A stretch of 11,974 nt of DNA, from assembly GCA_947178195.1 (NCBI GenBank), contig CAMWXM010000075.1, forward strand, positions 1 to 11,974, written 5' to 3'. This DNA is from an uncultured Ruminococcus sp. Lineage in GTDB: Bacteria > Bacillota > Clostridia > Oscillospirales > Ruminococcaceae. The notes beneath the pieces were generated by a model. The model was not told the origin of the DNA and did not search any database. It was given only the letters and a program-made list of their open reading frames with translations. Position numbers and translations under genes: made by a program. Of the stretch, positions 1 through 6,760 are shown piece by piece; positions within the stretch are counted from its first letter, which is position 1; the number at the start of each line of letters is the position of its first letter.

Positions 1-566
1 ACTTTCATTGTTTCCGCTTTAATTATTGTCTTAAAATCGTCAACAGCGTCCTCAAGAGCAGCATTGACAACAATATAATCATAATTTAACGCCTTTTTTA
101 TTTCGCCTGCGGCTTTGGAAACTCTTCTGGCAACGATTTCTTCCGCTTCGGTACCACGTTTTTTCAGCCGACGTTTCAACTCGGCTATGGTCGGTGGAAC
201 GATAAAAATGAAAAGGGCGTCAGGACATATTTCCTTGACCTTCATAGCTCCCTGAACCTCTATTTCAAGGATAACATTAATACCCTCATTCATTTTGTCC
301 TCAAGAATTTTTTTCGGTGTCCCATAATAATTGCCGCAGTACTGGGCATATTCAAGCATACCGTCTTCCGCAATAAGACGTTCAAACTCTTCCTTTGAAA
401 TAAAGTGATAATTAACGCCGTCCACCTCGCCAGGTCTGGGGCTGCGTGTAGTAGCCGAAACAGAATAATAAAATTCACTACTTTTAAGTATTTCAGCAAG
501 TATAGTCCCCTTTCCGCAGCCCGAAGGCGCAGAAACAACTATCATACGTCCTTTATTTTTCATCAT
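1..566 (-). CDS. gmk: Guanylate kinase (3' end cut by window edge)
   Basis: Cytosolic guanylate kinase, which phosphorylates GMP (and dGMP) to GDP with ATP, an essential purine-nucleotide step. About 188 codons are visible and the usual length is about 200, so only the last 10-20 residues are missing. I translated the reverse strand directly. The P-loop SAPSGCGKGT is at residues 12-21. The GMP-binding segment has T40, R41, R44 and G46, followed by the conserved NYHF at 52-55. The C-terminal stretch ILEIEVQGAMKVK and the Lid-type KRRLKKRG are also typical. The start is the first of two tandem ATGs (566 and 563), six bases after a GGAGG at 573-577. It overlaps the 3' end of remA by 14 bp, suggesting translational coupling. 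Order yicC-remA-gmk matches that of many Firmicutes. Identity is secure; only the end is unseen. Confidence 0.96.
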   Translation of the reverse strand, partial: MMKNKGRMIVVSAPSGCGKGTILAEILKSSEFYYSVSATTRSPRPGEVDGVNYHFISKEEFERLIAEDGMLEYAQYCGNYYGTPKKILEDKMNEGINVILEIEVQGAMKVKEICPDALFIFIVPPTIAELKRRLKKRGTEAEEIVARRVSKAAGEIKKALNYDYIVVNAALEDAVDDFKTIIKAETMK

Positions 567-810
567 CAACTTCCTCCCCTGCGCCATGTCTTGCCGCAAT
601 AGTTTCAGGCTGTACGGCGGATAGGATAACATGGTCGCTGTCTGTAACAATAACGGCTCGTGTACGTCTGCCATAGGTTGCGTCTATAAGCCTTCCCCCA
701 TCTCTTGCGTCCTGTACAAGCCTTTTTATCGGCGCAGATTCGGGACTCACTACCGCAACAAGCTTTGCAGACGAAACCATATTACCAAAACCTATATTAA
801 TAAACTGCAT
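553..810 (-). CDS. remA: RemA/DUF370 DNA-binding regulator
   Basis: Small 85-residue protein of the DUF370 family. In Bacillus subtilis, RemA is a DNA-binding activator of extracellular-matrix operons; its role in this organism is unknown. The N-terminus MQFINIGFGNMV, the middle DARDGGRLIDATYGRRTRAV and the end SAVQPETIAARH are diagnostic, and the length agrees with the family (about 85-90 residues). It starts 7 bases after yicC, and its ribosome site (AGGTGA) overlaps the yicC stop codon. Its own 3' end overlaps the gmk start by 14 bp. All three genes therefore appear to form one transcript with coupled translation. The acidic C-terminal tail (GEEVDDEK) follows the conserved core. Confidence 0.95.
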   Translation of the reverse strand: MQFINIGFGNMVSSAKLVAVVSPESAPIKRLVQDARDGGRLIDATYGRRTRAVIVTDSDHVILSAVQPETIAARHGAGEEVDDEK

Positions 811-817
811 ATTTCAC

Positions 818-1696
818 CTATTCAATATTCTGTATCTGTTCTCTGATTTTCTCAACTTCAGATTTCATATCTACAACGCATTTTGTTATGGCAATATCCT
901 GAGCCTTCGAGCCAATGGTATTGATTTCACGATTGATTTCCTGAACAAGAAAATCCATTTTTCTTCCTATAGCTTCATCTGCTTCAAGAAATTCCCTGAA
1001 CTGACTCAGATGGCTTCTCAGCCGCACTGTTTCTTCATCTATTGCAATTTTTTCAGCAAAAATCGCCGCTTCGGTAAGTATCCGCTGGTCGTCAACATCA
1101 GAATCCTCCAGCACTTCTTTAAGCTTCAGATATAGCCTTTCACGATAATTCGCTGCCGTAAGCAGAGCAGCGCCTTCGACTCTTTCAAGAATCCTTTCCA
1201 AATTGGCAATTTTTTCAAGAAGATCCGCTTTAAGAGCCTCCCCTTCCGTTTCACGCATAGAAACAAATTTTTTCAACGCTGATTCAGCCACACTTCTTAC
1301 ATCGTTACAGATTTTTTCTTCGTCCTCCGCAATTTTCTGCACATTAAAAATATCCGAAAACCTTATTAATGACGAAAGGGTGATATCATCTTTAAGTCCC
1401 AGTTCCGCATTAGCCATTTTCAAAGCATCGACATATCCAGCCGCCATGATTTTGTCAATATTTATGTTGACCTCCCGGCCGTTCAAATTATTTACAGAAA
1501 CGCTTACTTCAACCTTACCTCTTGCGATACTTCCCTTTACAAAGGATTTAAGCTTTTCTTCCAGATATCCGTAAATCCTCGGAACTCTCGCATTAAATTC
1601 ATAATATCTATGATTTACAGATTTAATTTCAACTGTTATGTCTCTCTGGTCGATGATAAGCTGTTCTCTGCCATAGCCTGTCATACTGCGGATCAT
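818..1696 (-). CDS. yicC: YicC/YloC family endoribonuclease
   Basis: 292-residue cytosolic protein of the YicC (YloC) family, whose characterised members are endoribonucleases acting in RNA turnover. The N-terminal YicC domain begins with the signature MIRSMTGYGR and contains EIKSVNHRYYEFNARVPR (about 23-40). The C-terminal DUF1732 domain (about 205-292) includes FLVQEINREINTIGSKAQD and the closing SEVEKIREQIQNIE, near-identical in style to other Firmicute members. Length is normal. The ATG at 1696 follows AGGAGG (1703-1708) at 6-nt spacing. It is the first gene of the yicC-remA-gmk set and has a good SigA-type promoter upstream. No missing motif or break was seen. Confidence 0.96.
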   Translation of the reverse strand: MIRSMTGYGREQLIIDQRDITVEIKSVNHRYYEFNARVPRIYGYLEEKLKSFVKGSIARGKVEVSVSVNNLNGREVNINIDKIMAAGYVDALKMANAELGLKDDITLSSLIRFSDIFNVQKIAEDEEKICNDVRSVAESALKKFVSMRETEGEALKADLLEKIANLERILERVEGAALLTAANYRERLYLKLKEVLEDSDVDDQRILTEAAIFAEKIAIDEETVRLRSHLSQFREFLEADEAIGRKMDFLVQEINREINTIGSKAQDIAITKCVVDMKSEVEKIREQIQNIE

Positions 1697-1735
1697 TGAA
1701 AACCTCCTGCTATATAAATTTTACAATACTCTTTA

Positions 1736-1764
1736 ATTATACCATTCTTAAATAAATAAATCAA
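1736..1764 (-). promoter_or_regulatory. SigA-type promoter of yicC-remA-gmk
   Basis: On the minus strand, -35 TTGATT (1759-1764), a 17-bp spacer and -10 TATAAT (1736-1741). The expected transcription start is near 1729, about 32 bp before the yicC ATG, leaving room for the AGGAGG ribosome site. It lies between the GH48 terminator and yicC, so the housekeeping cluster should be transcribed independently of the cellulase gene. Confidence 0.75.
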
Positions 1765-1775
1765 GTAAAACAGCA

Positions 1776-1810
1776 AAAAAATCCAGTCCTTTTAAAAAGA
1801 CTGGATTTTT
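1776..1810 (-). terminator. Intrinsic terminator of the GH48 gene
   Basis: Perfect 12-bp inverted repeat: AAAAATCCAGTC (1776-1787) and GACTGGATTTTT (1799-1810), with an 11-nt middle whose T-rich and A-rich halves can also pair. Read on the minus strand the stem is followed by a run of seven T, as expected of a Rho-independent terminator about 45 bp after the GH48 stop codon. On the plus strand it also ends in five T, but no plus-strand gene lies upstream. Confidence 0.88.
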
Positions 1811-1855
1811 ATTAGGAATTATAAAAAAGGAATTAAAATGAAAAACCTGAAAGTA

Positions 1856-4510
1856 TTATTTGTTTCCTCTTGGACCGAGATCATCCAACTTGAGGTTTTT
1901 GAGGTTGTATTCGTTAAGCTTCATTGTATCAGCTGTGTTCGGGTTACGATTGCCCTGGTAATCAACGTCAGCCTGTTCAAGAGCTTTCTGCTTAGATTTC
2001 TCATCGCCCTTACCGAGGTCGTATACATCTGATGAGAGCATGTATTTTGCAAGTTTAACAGTATCTGCACCTGTTACAGCACCGTCAAGGTTTACATCGC
2101 CGTACAGATAGTTATCATCATCACCAAACGAACCTGTCGGAACAGTTGTTGCACCTGTAGGATTTGAATCTGTAGTACTTGGCTCTGTAGTAGTTGGTTC
2201 TGTAGTTGTCGGTGGTACAACAATGTCATCATACTTATCAACTTCAAGGTCTGGATAAAGCTTAGCCATTGTACCATTAGCAAGAAGGATATCGCCTGCA
2301 TGCCAGAATCTGTGGTAATTAAGCTCAATGCTTTCCATAGCTTCTTTCTTAGCGTCAGCTGATGCGGATGCTCCACCTGCATCATTATAAGCCTTTTCAA
2401 ACTTCTGATACATTTCATCAGTCTTATACTGTGAACGAATGCTACTGAATGTTGCACCTGATTTCAGCGGATCACCGTTAGGCATTGTTCCATTGTAATC
2501 ACTTGGAACATAAACCTTAGCTTCAAAGAGTCTGAACATATTTCCGTTTGTTTCTGTTCTTGAGAGACCTATATCGTCACGACCAAGCTTCCATACACGG
2601 TCAAGGAGTGAATGTGCAAGATAGAGAGCCTGTTCAGGTACTGTTGTATTCTTACTGCTGTAAGCAGCTTCTGTCTTAACGCCTTCAGCCTTTGCATACC
2701 AAATAAGAGTATTAGCAAGTGAAGATACGCAACCGAGGTCAGAAGAACCCATAGCAGTAATTTCACATGTTAATTCCGGATTATCATCTGGCTTACCTGT
2801 CCATGTCTTTGGCTGACCCTTCCAGTCAAGTGATGCAGGAATAGCATAGTCGCCATCAGCTGTAAGCTGTGTATTCTTAATGAACCATTCAACCCATCTG
2901 TCGAGGATTCTCTTAAGAGCTGCTTCAATAGTCATTGTACCATCGCAAAGCTTAATATCCTTAACAGAAGAAGTATCGTTCTTAACTGTGTAATAAAGTT
3001 CAGCAAGACGCTGTACTGCCCATACCTGGTTACCAATCCAGTGGTTTGAACCCGGATCAAGATATACAGGATGTTCCAGATATGCCATATCATAGAATGT
3101 TGTAGGCTTATCTGTGCCGTATTTCTTTATAAGTGCTGCGTCGTGGTCTCTTGCACTGTCTGCACCGTCCGGACCGCTATCGTTAGCAAGGTACTGATAA
3201 GGCAGATATCTTCCGTGCCATGAGTTTGTAGCACCACCAGCGATTGGACCGTCTTTTGATTGTAACCAGAGGTAGAATTCAAGCTGTCTTACAAGTGACT
3301 TTTCATAGTCTTCCTTTGCATTAGAAGCTTTCATAGCTGCTGAGAGATCAGCATCAGCTAAAAGTGCATAAGCAGCAAGTGGGTTCTGATAGAATTCGTG
3401 ACAGTGGCTCGCACCGATCTGCCATGTCCACTGACCATCTAAAGCGCCGCCCCATGAAGTATACCATGACATAAGGTAGTGAGCTGCATCCATGCTGTTG
3501 GACTGGTCATTAGGATTCTGACAACCGATCTTCTTGTAGTATTTATCAAACATGTTGTTTCTCAGCTGGTCACCCATTTTACCTGCCTTTGAAACCACAT
3601 TACTGTCAACGTTTACGCCCCATCTTTTGGCTGCATAGATACCCTGGATAGCACGGTCTTCTGCGTCAGGAGCATTTGTATATGACCACTGTTTTGCAAC
3701 CTGTTCGTCTGTAGAGAATACGCCCTTGATACCTCTTGTACCAGGCATACCGTATTTAAGTTCTTCTACGCATGCATGCGGAACTGTTTCCCAACATGAT
3801 TCTTCAGAACCACGCTGGAATGTATTGATGAATGTGAATCCGCCGTTTCCGCCGCCGTATCCATACCAGTCATCAACGTCTGCCAGCCAGTGCAGGAGAT
3901 ATAAGCCCGTGTCGCCGCTGTATGTCTGTGCAAAATACTTATGAATCGGGTTTTTACCTGTATTCGACGAACTCTGAGGTGTTGGATATTCTTCAGGACT
4001 GTCGTGTTCTTCTGAATACTGAGCACTTGGTTCCTGATTGCCCATAAATCCTGTCTGTACTTCTGGAACCATAACTTCCAAAGTTTTCCAAGCCTTTGAA
4101 ATATCACCTACAGTACCTGGATCCTGTCCATCATCACCCTTAACGCCATCATTTACAAGAGTATCTCTCATAGCTGCCATCCATACAATGTATGACATAG
4201 CTTCAGATGTTGTTTCATGACCATAGTCAGGAGCTTCAACGTTAAGAGTTTCAACACAGTGATATGGAATACCGAATCCACCGTTTACAAGTTGCTTATT
4301 TCTTGAATCGGTACTGAGGTATCCGTTTTCTTCACCGTGTGTAATAACATCGTCATAAAGTGACAAGAATCTTGTAGCATAGCTCTTGTCGCCAAAAGCT
4401 TCTTCCTTTGTTCTTTTACCAGCTGCTGATACTGTTGGCATAAGAGCCGTAGCTGTAATTGCAGCAGATAAAATCGCAGCGATAACTGCTTTTTTCTTTT
4501 TGATTATCAT
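1856..4510 (-). CDS. GH48 reducing-end cellobiohydrolase with C-terminal dockerin
   Basis: Secreted cellulosomal exoglucanase of family GH48, an inverting, processive enzyme that releases cellobiose from reducing ends of cellulose. I place the start at 4510, giving 884 residues: Sec signal peptide (KKKK, hydrophobic core, cleavage near VSA-A at 29-30), GH48 module (about 38-760), Thr/Pro linker (about 765-802), dockerin (803-884). The stretch from GIPYHCVET to ETTSEA is the GH48 active-site signature. By comparison with Clostridium CelF, E103 is the catalytic acid (CelF E55) and E92 matches E44. Dockerin loop 1 is DVNLDGAVTGAD; loop 2 is atypical (see findings). No CBM is present. An in-frame GTG at 4555 would add 15 residues but has no ribosome site and would bury the signal peptide. 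GAGGGG lies 9 nt before the ATG. Isoleucine is almost always ATT/ATC, unlike the ATA-rich neighbours, suggesting high expression. It is transcribed alone. Confidence 0.96.
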   Translation of the reverse strand: MIIKKKKAVIAAILSAAITATALMPTVSAAGKRTKEEAFGDKSYATRFLSLYDDVITHGEENGYLSTDSRNKQLVNGGFGIPYHCVETLNVEAPDYGHETTSEAMSYIVWMAAMRDTLVNDGVKGDDGQDPGTVGDISKAWKTLEVMVPEVQTGFMGNQEPSAQYSEEHDSPEEYPTPQSSSNTGKNPIHKYFAQTYSGDTGLYLLHWLADVDDWYGYGGGNGGFTFINTFQRGSEESCWETVPHACVEELKYGMPGTRGIKGVFSTDEQVAKQWSYTNAPDAEDRAIQGIYAAKRWGVNVDSNVVSKAGKMGDQLRNNMFDKYYKKIGCQNPNDQSNSMDAAHYLMSWYTSWGGALDGQWTWQIGASHCHEFYQNPLAAYALLADADLSAAMKASNAKEDYEKSLVRQLEFYLWLQSKDGPIAGGATNSWHGRYLPYQYLANDSGPDGADSARDHDAALIKKYGTDKPTTFYDMAYLEHPVYLDPGSNHWIGNQVWAVQRLAELYYTVKNDTSSVKDIKLCDGTMTIEAALKRILDRWVEWFIKNTQLTADGDYAIPASLDWKGQPKTWTGKPDDNPELTCEITAMGSSDLGCVSSLANTLIWYAKAEGVKTEAAYSSKNTTVPEQALYLAHSLLDRVWKLGRDDIGLSRTETNGNMFRLFEAKVYVPSDYNGTMPNGDPLKSGATFSSIRSQYKTDEMYQKFEKAYNDAGGASASADAKKEAMESIELNYHRFWHAGDILLANGTMAKLYPDLEVDKYDDIVVPPTTTEPTTTEPSTTDSNPTGATTVPTGSFGDDDNYLYGDVNLDGAVTGADTVKLAKYMLSSDVYDLGKGDEKSKQKALEQADVDYQGNRNPNTADTMKLNEYNLKNLKLDDLGPRGNK
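2034..2104 (-). repeat. Dockerin-coding direct repeat, copy 1 (GH48)
   Basis: These 71 bp encode the first calcium loop and helix of the GH48 dockerin. They match 9993-10063 in the GH26 gene at 58 of 71 positions without gaps, in the same orientation, about 8 kb apart. The match reflects dockerin homology at both protein and DNA level. Confidence 0.75.
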
Positions 4511-4583
4511 AGTTAATTTCCCCTCTCTCGAAATTTTTTTTAAATACTCCTTCACAAACGCATAAAAGAAAAAAATGCTGTTT

Positions 4584-4626
4584 AAATCTTATAAATGCTT
4601 TTATGCCATAAGCTACTATAAGATTT
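4584..4626 (-). promoter_or_regulatory. Hairpin at the 5' end of the GH48 leader
   Basis: A perfect 10-bp inverted repeat, AAATCTTATA (4584-4593) and TATAAGATTT (4617-4626), encloses 23 nt. Within these, GCTT and AAGC can extend the fold. It begins about 3 nt after the predicted transcription start (near 4629), so it would form at the extreme 5' end of the cellulase mRNA. It may be an mRNA-stabilising structure or a DNA operator; the sequence alone does not decide. Confidence 0.6.
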
Positions 4627-4635
4627 TCTATTATT

Positions 4636-4664
4636 ATTATAAAGCACTTTTTTCATAATGTCAA
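4636..4664 (-). promoter_or_regulatory. Fully consensus SigA promoter of the GH48 gene
   Basis: On the minus strand: TTGACA (4659-4664), exactly 17 bp, TATAAT (4636-4641), a perfect match to the housekeeping consensus. The A/T-rich stretch just upstream of the -35 (4670-4690) could act as an UP element. Predicted start near 4629, giving a leader of about 120 nt before the ATG at 4510. Confidence 0.88.
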
Positions 4665-4733
4665 CACTATAACCAATTTATTTTTCACCAAAAAAGCATT
4701 TTTGTATACTTGCACATTGCAAGCTGCAAACTT

Positions 4734-4749
4734 TTGGCTATTTTGCCAA
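4734..4749. promoter_or_regulatory. Candidate operator TTGGC-N6-GCCAA
   Basis: A 5-6-5 perfect palindrome, the most G/C-rich element of the spacer, about 105-120 bp upstream of the GH48 transcription start. A second small palindrome, TTGCA-AGC-TGCAA (4717-4729), lies beside it. Either could be a regulator site for GH48, but short palindromes arise by chance, so this is weak. Confidence 0.3.
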
Positions 4750-4896
4750 TGCTGCCTAAGAGGTTAATATATTTTTATAAATAAATACTATTAAAATCCC
4801 ATCAATTCATTCTATATACAAGCTTCTTTCACGCAGTTTTCACACTGATGATATATACTTAACAGCATAAATAACAAGTATATTTTTTTAACTTCG

Positions 4897-4935
4897 TTCA
4901 CAATTTAGTTACATTTCCTTAATATTCTGTTCACA
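4897..4935 (+). promoter_or_regulatory. Array of TTCACA-like direct repeats upstream of the ABC operon
   Basis: Four hexamers in the same orientation: TTCACA (4897), TTACAT (4909), TTAATA (4919) and TTCACA (4930), at 10-12 bp steps. The outer two belong to an exact 8-bp repeat, GTTCACAA (4896-4903 and 4929-4936). They cover about -60 to -22 of the predicted start, and the promoter lacks a good -35. This layout resembles direct-repeat sites of OmpR/PhoB-family response regulators, such as B. subtilis PhoP boxes. Confidence 0.4.
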
Positions 4936-4939
4936 AGAT

Positions 4940-4969
4940 TTTGATATAATTAAATGTAATTATATCAAA
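4940..4969 (+). promoter_or_regulatory. Palindromic extended -10 promoter of the ABC operon
   Basis: TGATATAAT, an extended -10 (TATAAT at 4945-4950), sits inside a perfect 13-bp inverted repeat (arms 4940-4952 and 4957-4969) with a 4-bp centre. Expected start near 4957, about 36 bp before the ATG at 4993. No recognisable -35 lies at the right distance. A palindrome covering the -10 and the start point is a classic repressor-site position; symmetry also gives an extended -10 on the minus strand. Confidence 0.65.
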
Positions 4970-4992
4970 TTAACGAAAGGCATGGTGCATAA

Positions 4993-6018
4993 ATGATAGA
5001 AATAAAAAAACTGACCAAATATTACGGCAAAAACGCTGCCGTAAAAAATCTCAATTTCACGGTCAACGACAACGAGATACTTGGCTTTCTCGGACCTAAC
5101 GGCGCGGGAAAATCCACAACCATGAATATCATAACCGGCTATCTCCCCTCCACAAGTGGAACAGTAGTTATTGAAGGACTGGATATTGCCGAAGAACCAT
5201 CTAAGGTCAAGAAAATGATAGGCTTTCTGCCGGAGATCCCCCCTGTTTATATGGATATGAAGGTGCGAGAATACCTTATGTTCTGCGCAGGAATAAAAGG
5301 CATCAAGGGCAGTCAAAAGTCCGAACAGGTGGAGATCGCCATGGACAAGCTGAAAATCAAGGAAATGGAAAAACGCCTTATCCGCAATCTTTCAAAGGGT
5401 TACCGACAGCGTGTAGGCTTTGCACAAGCTATTTTAGGAAATCCTAAATATCTTATCCTGGACGAGCCTACGGTAGGTCTTGACCCGAGCCAGGTCGTTG
5501 AAGTTCGAAATCTCATCAAATCGCTGAAAAAGGATCACACTATTATATTGAGCTCTCATATACTTGCCGAAATTCAGGCGATATGCGAAAGAGTCGTTAT
5601 TATAAGTCATGGTGAGATACGTGCTGTTGATACTATTAAAAATCTGGAAGACAGTATGGGTTCTGCTCTTATTCTGAACATGAGGATAACAGGAACAAAA
5701 GAAAAGGTTACAGAATGTATCAGAAATGTAAAGGGCGTTATAAGCGTAAACGACGCTGCCTACGAGGACGACAATACATACACATATAAAATAGAAATTG
5801 ACAAGGATGACGTCCGCAAGGATATAATGGCGGCTCTCATCAAAAATGATTTTAATATTGACGAGGTTTCCACTGAAAAGCCTAATCTCGAAGAGGTATT
5901 TATAAAGCTTACCTCACAGCCACCCAAGAAAAAAGGTCTAAAAGAGCTTGTTGAAGAATTTGAATCGGAAAATTATAGCAGCGAGGAAGCAATTTCCTCA
6001 GAAAAGGAGGAAAAATAA
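4993..6018 (+). CDS. GldA-like ABC transporter ATP-binding protein
   Basis: 341-residue cytosolic ATPase of an ABC-2 type transporter, closest in style to GldA-type subunits. Walker A GPNGAGKST (34-42); a Q-loop with Glu instead of Gln (FLPE, E81), as in many ABC-2 ATPases; signature LSKGYRQR (133-140); Walker B YLILDE (153-158); H-loop His189. All catalytic motifs are intact, so it should hydrolyse ATP. A C-terminal domain (about 220-310, ending in LEEVFIKLT) is usual in this group; the last 30 residues are a charged Lys/Glu tail. The ATG follows AAAGG at 12 nt and a closer GGTG. It is the first gene of a four-gene operon; the permease starts two bases after the stop. Substrate unknown. Confidence 0.93.
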   Translation: MIEIKKLTKYYGKNAAVKNLNFTVNDNEILGFLGPNGAGKSTTMNIITGYLPSTSGTVVIEGLDIAEEPSKVKKMIGFLPEIPPVYMDMKVREYLMFCAGIKGIKGSQKSEQVEIAMDKLKIKEMEKRLIRNLSKGYRQRVGFAQAILGNPKYLILDEPTVGLDPSQVVEVRNLIKSLKKDHTIILSSHILAEIQAICERVVIISHGEIRAVDTIKNLEDSMGSALILNMRITGTKEKVTECIRNVKGVISVNDAAYEDDNTYTYKIEIDKDDVRKDIMAALIKNDFNIDEVSTEKPNLEEVFIKLTSQPPKKKGLKELVEEFESENYSSEEAISSEKEEK

Positions 6019-6020
6019 TC

Positions 6021-6755
6021 ATGATGCTTTCTTTATACAAAAAGGAAATTCGTTCCTATTATACTTCACCGTTTGCTTATGTTATAGCAGCGCTATTTAT
6101 GCTTGTTTTTACAGTTACGTTTTTCTCAAATCTTGCAAACCTTGAAGGTACTGAATACAGATTTTCATTCCCGAACATTTTTTACAATAACTTTTTCTAC
6201 TTTATATTTCTGATACCTGCCCTTACAATGAGAATTTTTGCAGACGAAAGAAAAAGCGGTACGGAGGTTCTTCTCATGACAAGTCCGCTGAATGTTTTTC
6301 AGATAGTTACCGCTAAATTCCTGGCAGTTTCGACCGTTTTCCTTATGATGCTTGTACTTACACTGTTTTTCCCACTTCTTACACTGCTGACCGGACAGGT
6401 AATGTGGTCCAGTCTTATCTGCGGATACCTGGGATTTTTCCTTTGGGGACTGGTATGCATAGCCATTGGTATGCTTATGTCCTCCTTTACAGACAGTCCT
6501 ATCATAGCCGGAATTTTAAGCGAAGGCGCAATGATAATCCTCTTATTTATAGATAATATCAAAAACAGCGGCTTTTTTCAAAGTCTTCCTAAGGTAGCAA
6601 AGATTATAGGAGCATTTTCAACGGAAGAACGATTCATTAATTTTTCTCAGGGATTTTTCGGATTTTCAGATTTAGTATTCTTTATTACAACATCGCTGCT
6701 TTTTGTCGGACTTACTATTATTTCTATTGAAAAAAGACGCTGGAGCAGGGGGTAA
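6021..6755 (+). CDS. GldF-like ABC-2 permease
   Basis: 244-residue integral membrane protein, the channel partner of the upstream ATPase. Six hydrophobic segments are visible, at about 17-36, 53-72, 99-122, 129-153, 158-178 and 214-235, the usual ABC-2 permease number. The N-terminal YKKEIRSYYTSPFAYV and the loop ADERKSGTEVLLMTSP (74-89, between segments 2 and 3) are typical of GldF-type permeases; the latter probably contacts the ATPase. The first of two tandem ATGs (6021, 6024) is 10 nt after AAGGAGG (6004-6010), which lies inside the end of the ATPase gene. It is 2 bp after the ATPase stop, so translation is probably coupled. Transported substrate not deducible. Confidence 0.92.
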   Translation: MMLSLYKKEIRSYYTSPFAYVIAALFMLVFTVTFFSNLANLEGTEYRFSFPNIFYNNFFYFIFLIPALTMRIFADERKSGTEVLLMTSPLNVFQIVTAKFLAVSTVFLMMLVLTLFFPLLTLLTGQVMWSSLICGYLGFFLWGLVCIAIGMLMSSFTDSPIIAGILSEGAMIILLFIDNIKNSGFFQSLPKVAKIIGAFSTEERFINFSQGFFGFSDLVFFITTSLLFVGLTIISIEKRRWSRG

Positions 6756-6760
6756 TAAAA

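Larger units (their letters stand above)
4511..4992. other. Divergent intergenic regulatory region (482 bp)
   Basis: Non-coding, very A/T-rich spacer between the GH48 gene (leftward) and the ABC operon (rightward). It holds the GH48 leader and hairpin (4511-4629), the consensus GH48 promoter (4636-4664), a small TTGGC-N6-GCCAA palindrome (4734-4749), TTCACA-like repeats (4897-4935) and the palindromic extended -10 of the ABC operon (4940-4969). I saw no plausible gene here. Between about 4750 and 4890 I see only A/T-rich sequence. Confidence 0.8.

Noticed and set aside
290..538. Minus-strand frame of 82 codons within the gmk region
   Set aside because: It is an out-of-frame shadow of gmk, whose P-loop and GMP-binding motifs are in another frame.
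1838..2032. Plus-strand reading frame of 64 codons with ATG and an AAAGGA ribosome-like site, hydrophobic product
   Set aside because: It lies almost entirely antisense to the dockerin-coding end of the GH48 gene, whose conserved protein sequence explains the open frame. No promoter or family resemblance was seen.
4511..4555. In-frame GTG at 4555 extending the GH48 protein by 15 residues
   Set aside because: There is no ribosome site before the GTG, the extra residues would precede a normal signal peptide, and the ATG at 4510 has GAGGGG at 9 nt.
4717..4731. Possible catabolite-repression (cre) site
   Set aside because: It matches the cre consensus at the left half but lacks the central CG and the right half-site.
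4982..4996. Four-codon leader ORF (ATG GTG CAT AAA TGA) overlapping the ATPase start as ATGA
   Set aside because: AAAGG is only one base from its ATG, too close for initiation, and such a short frame is expected by chance.
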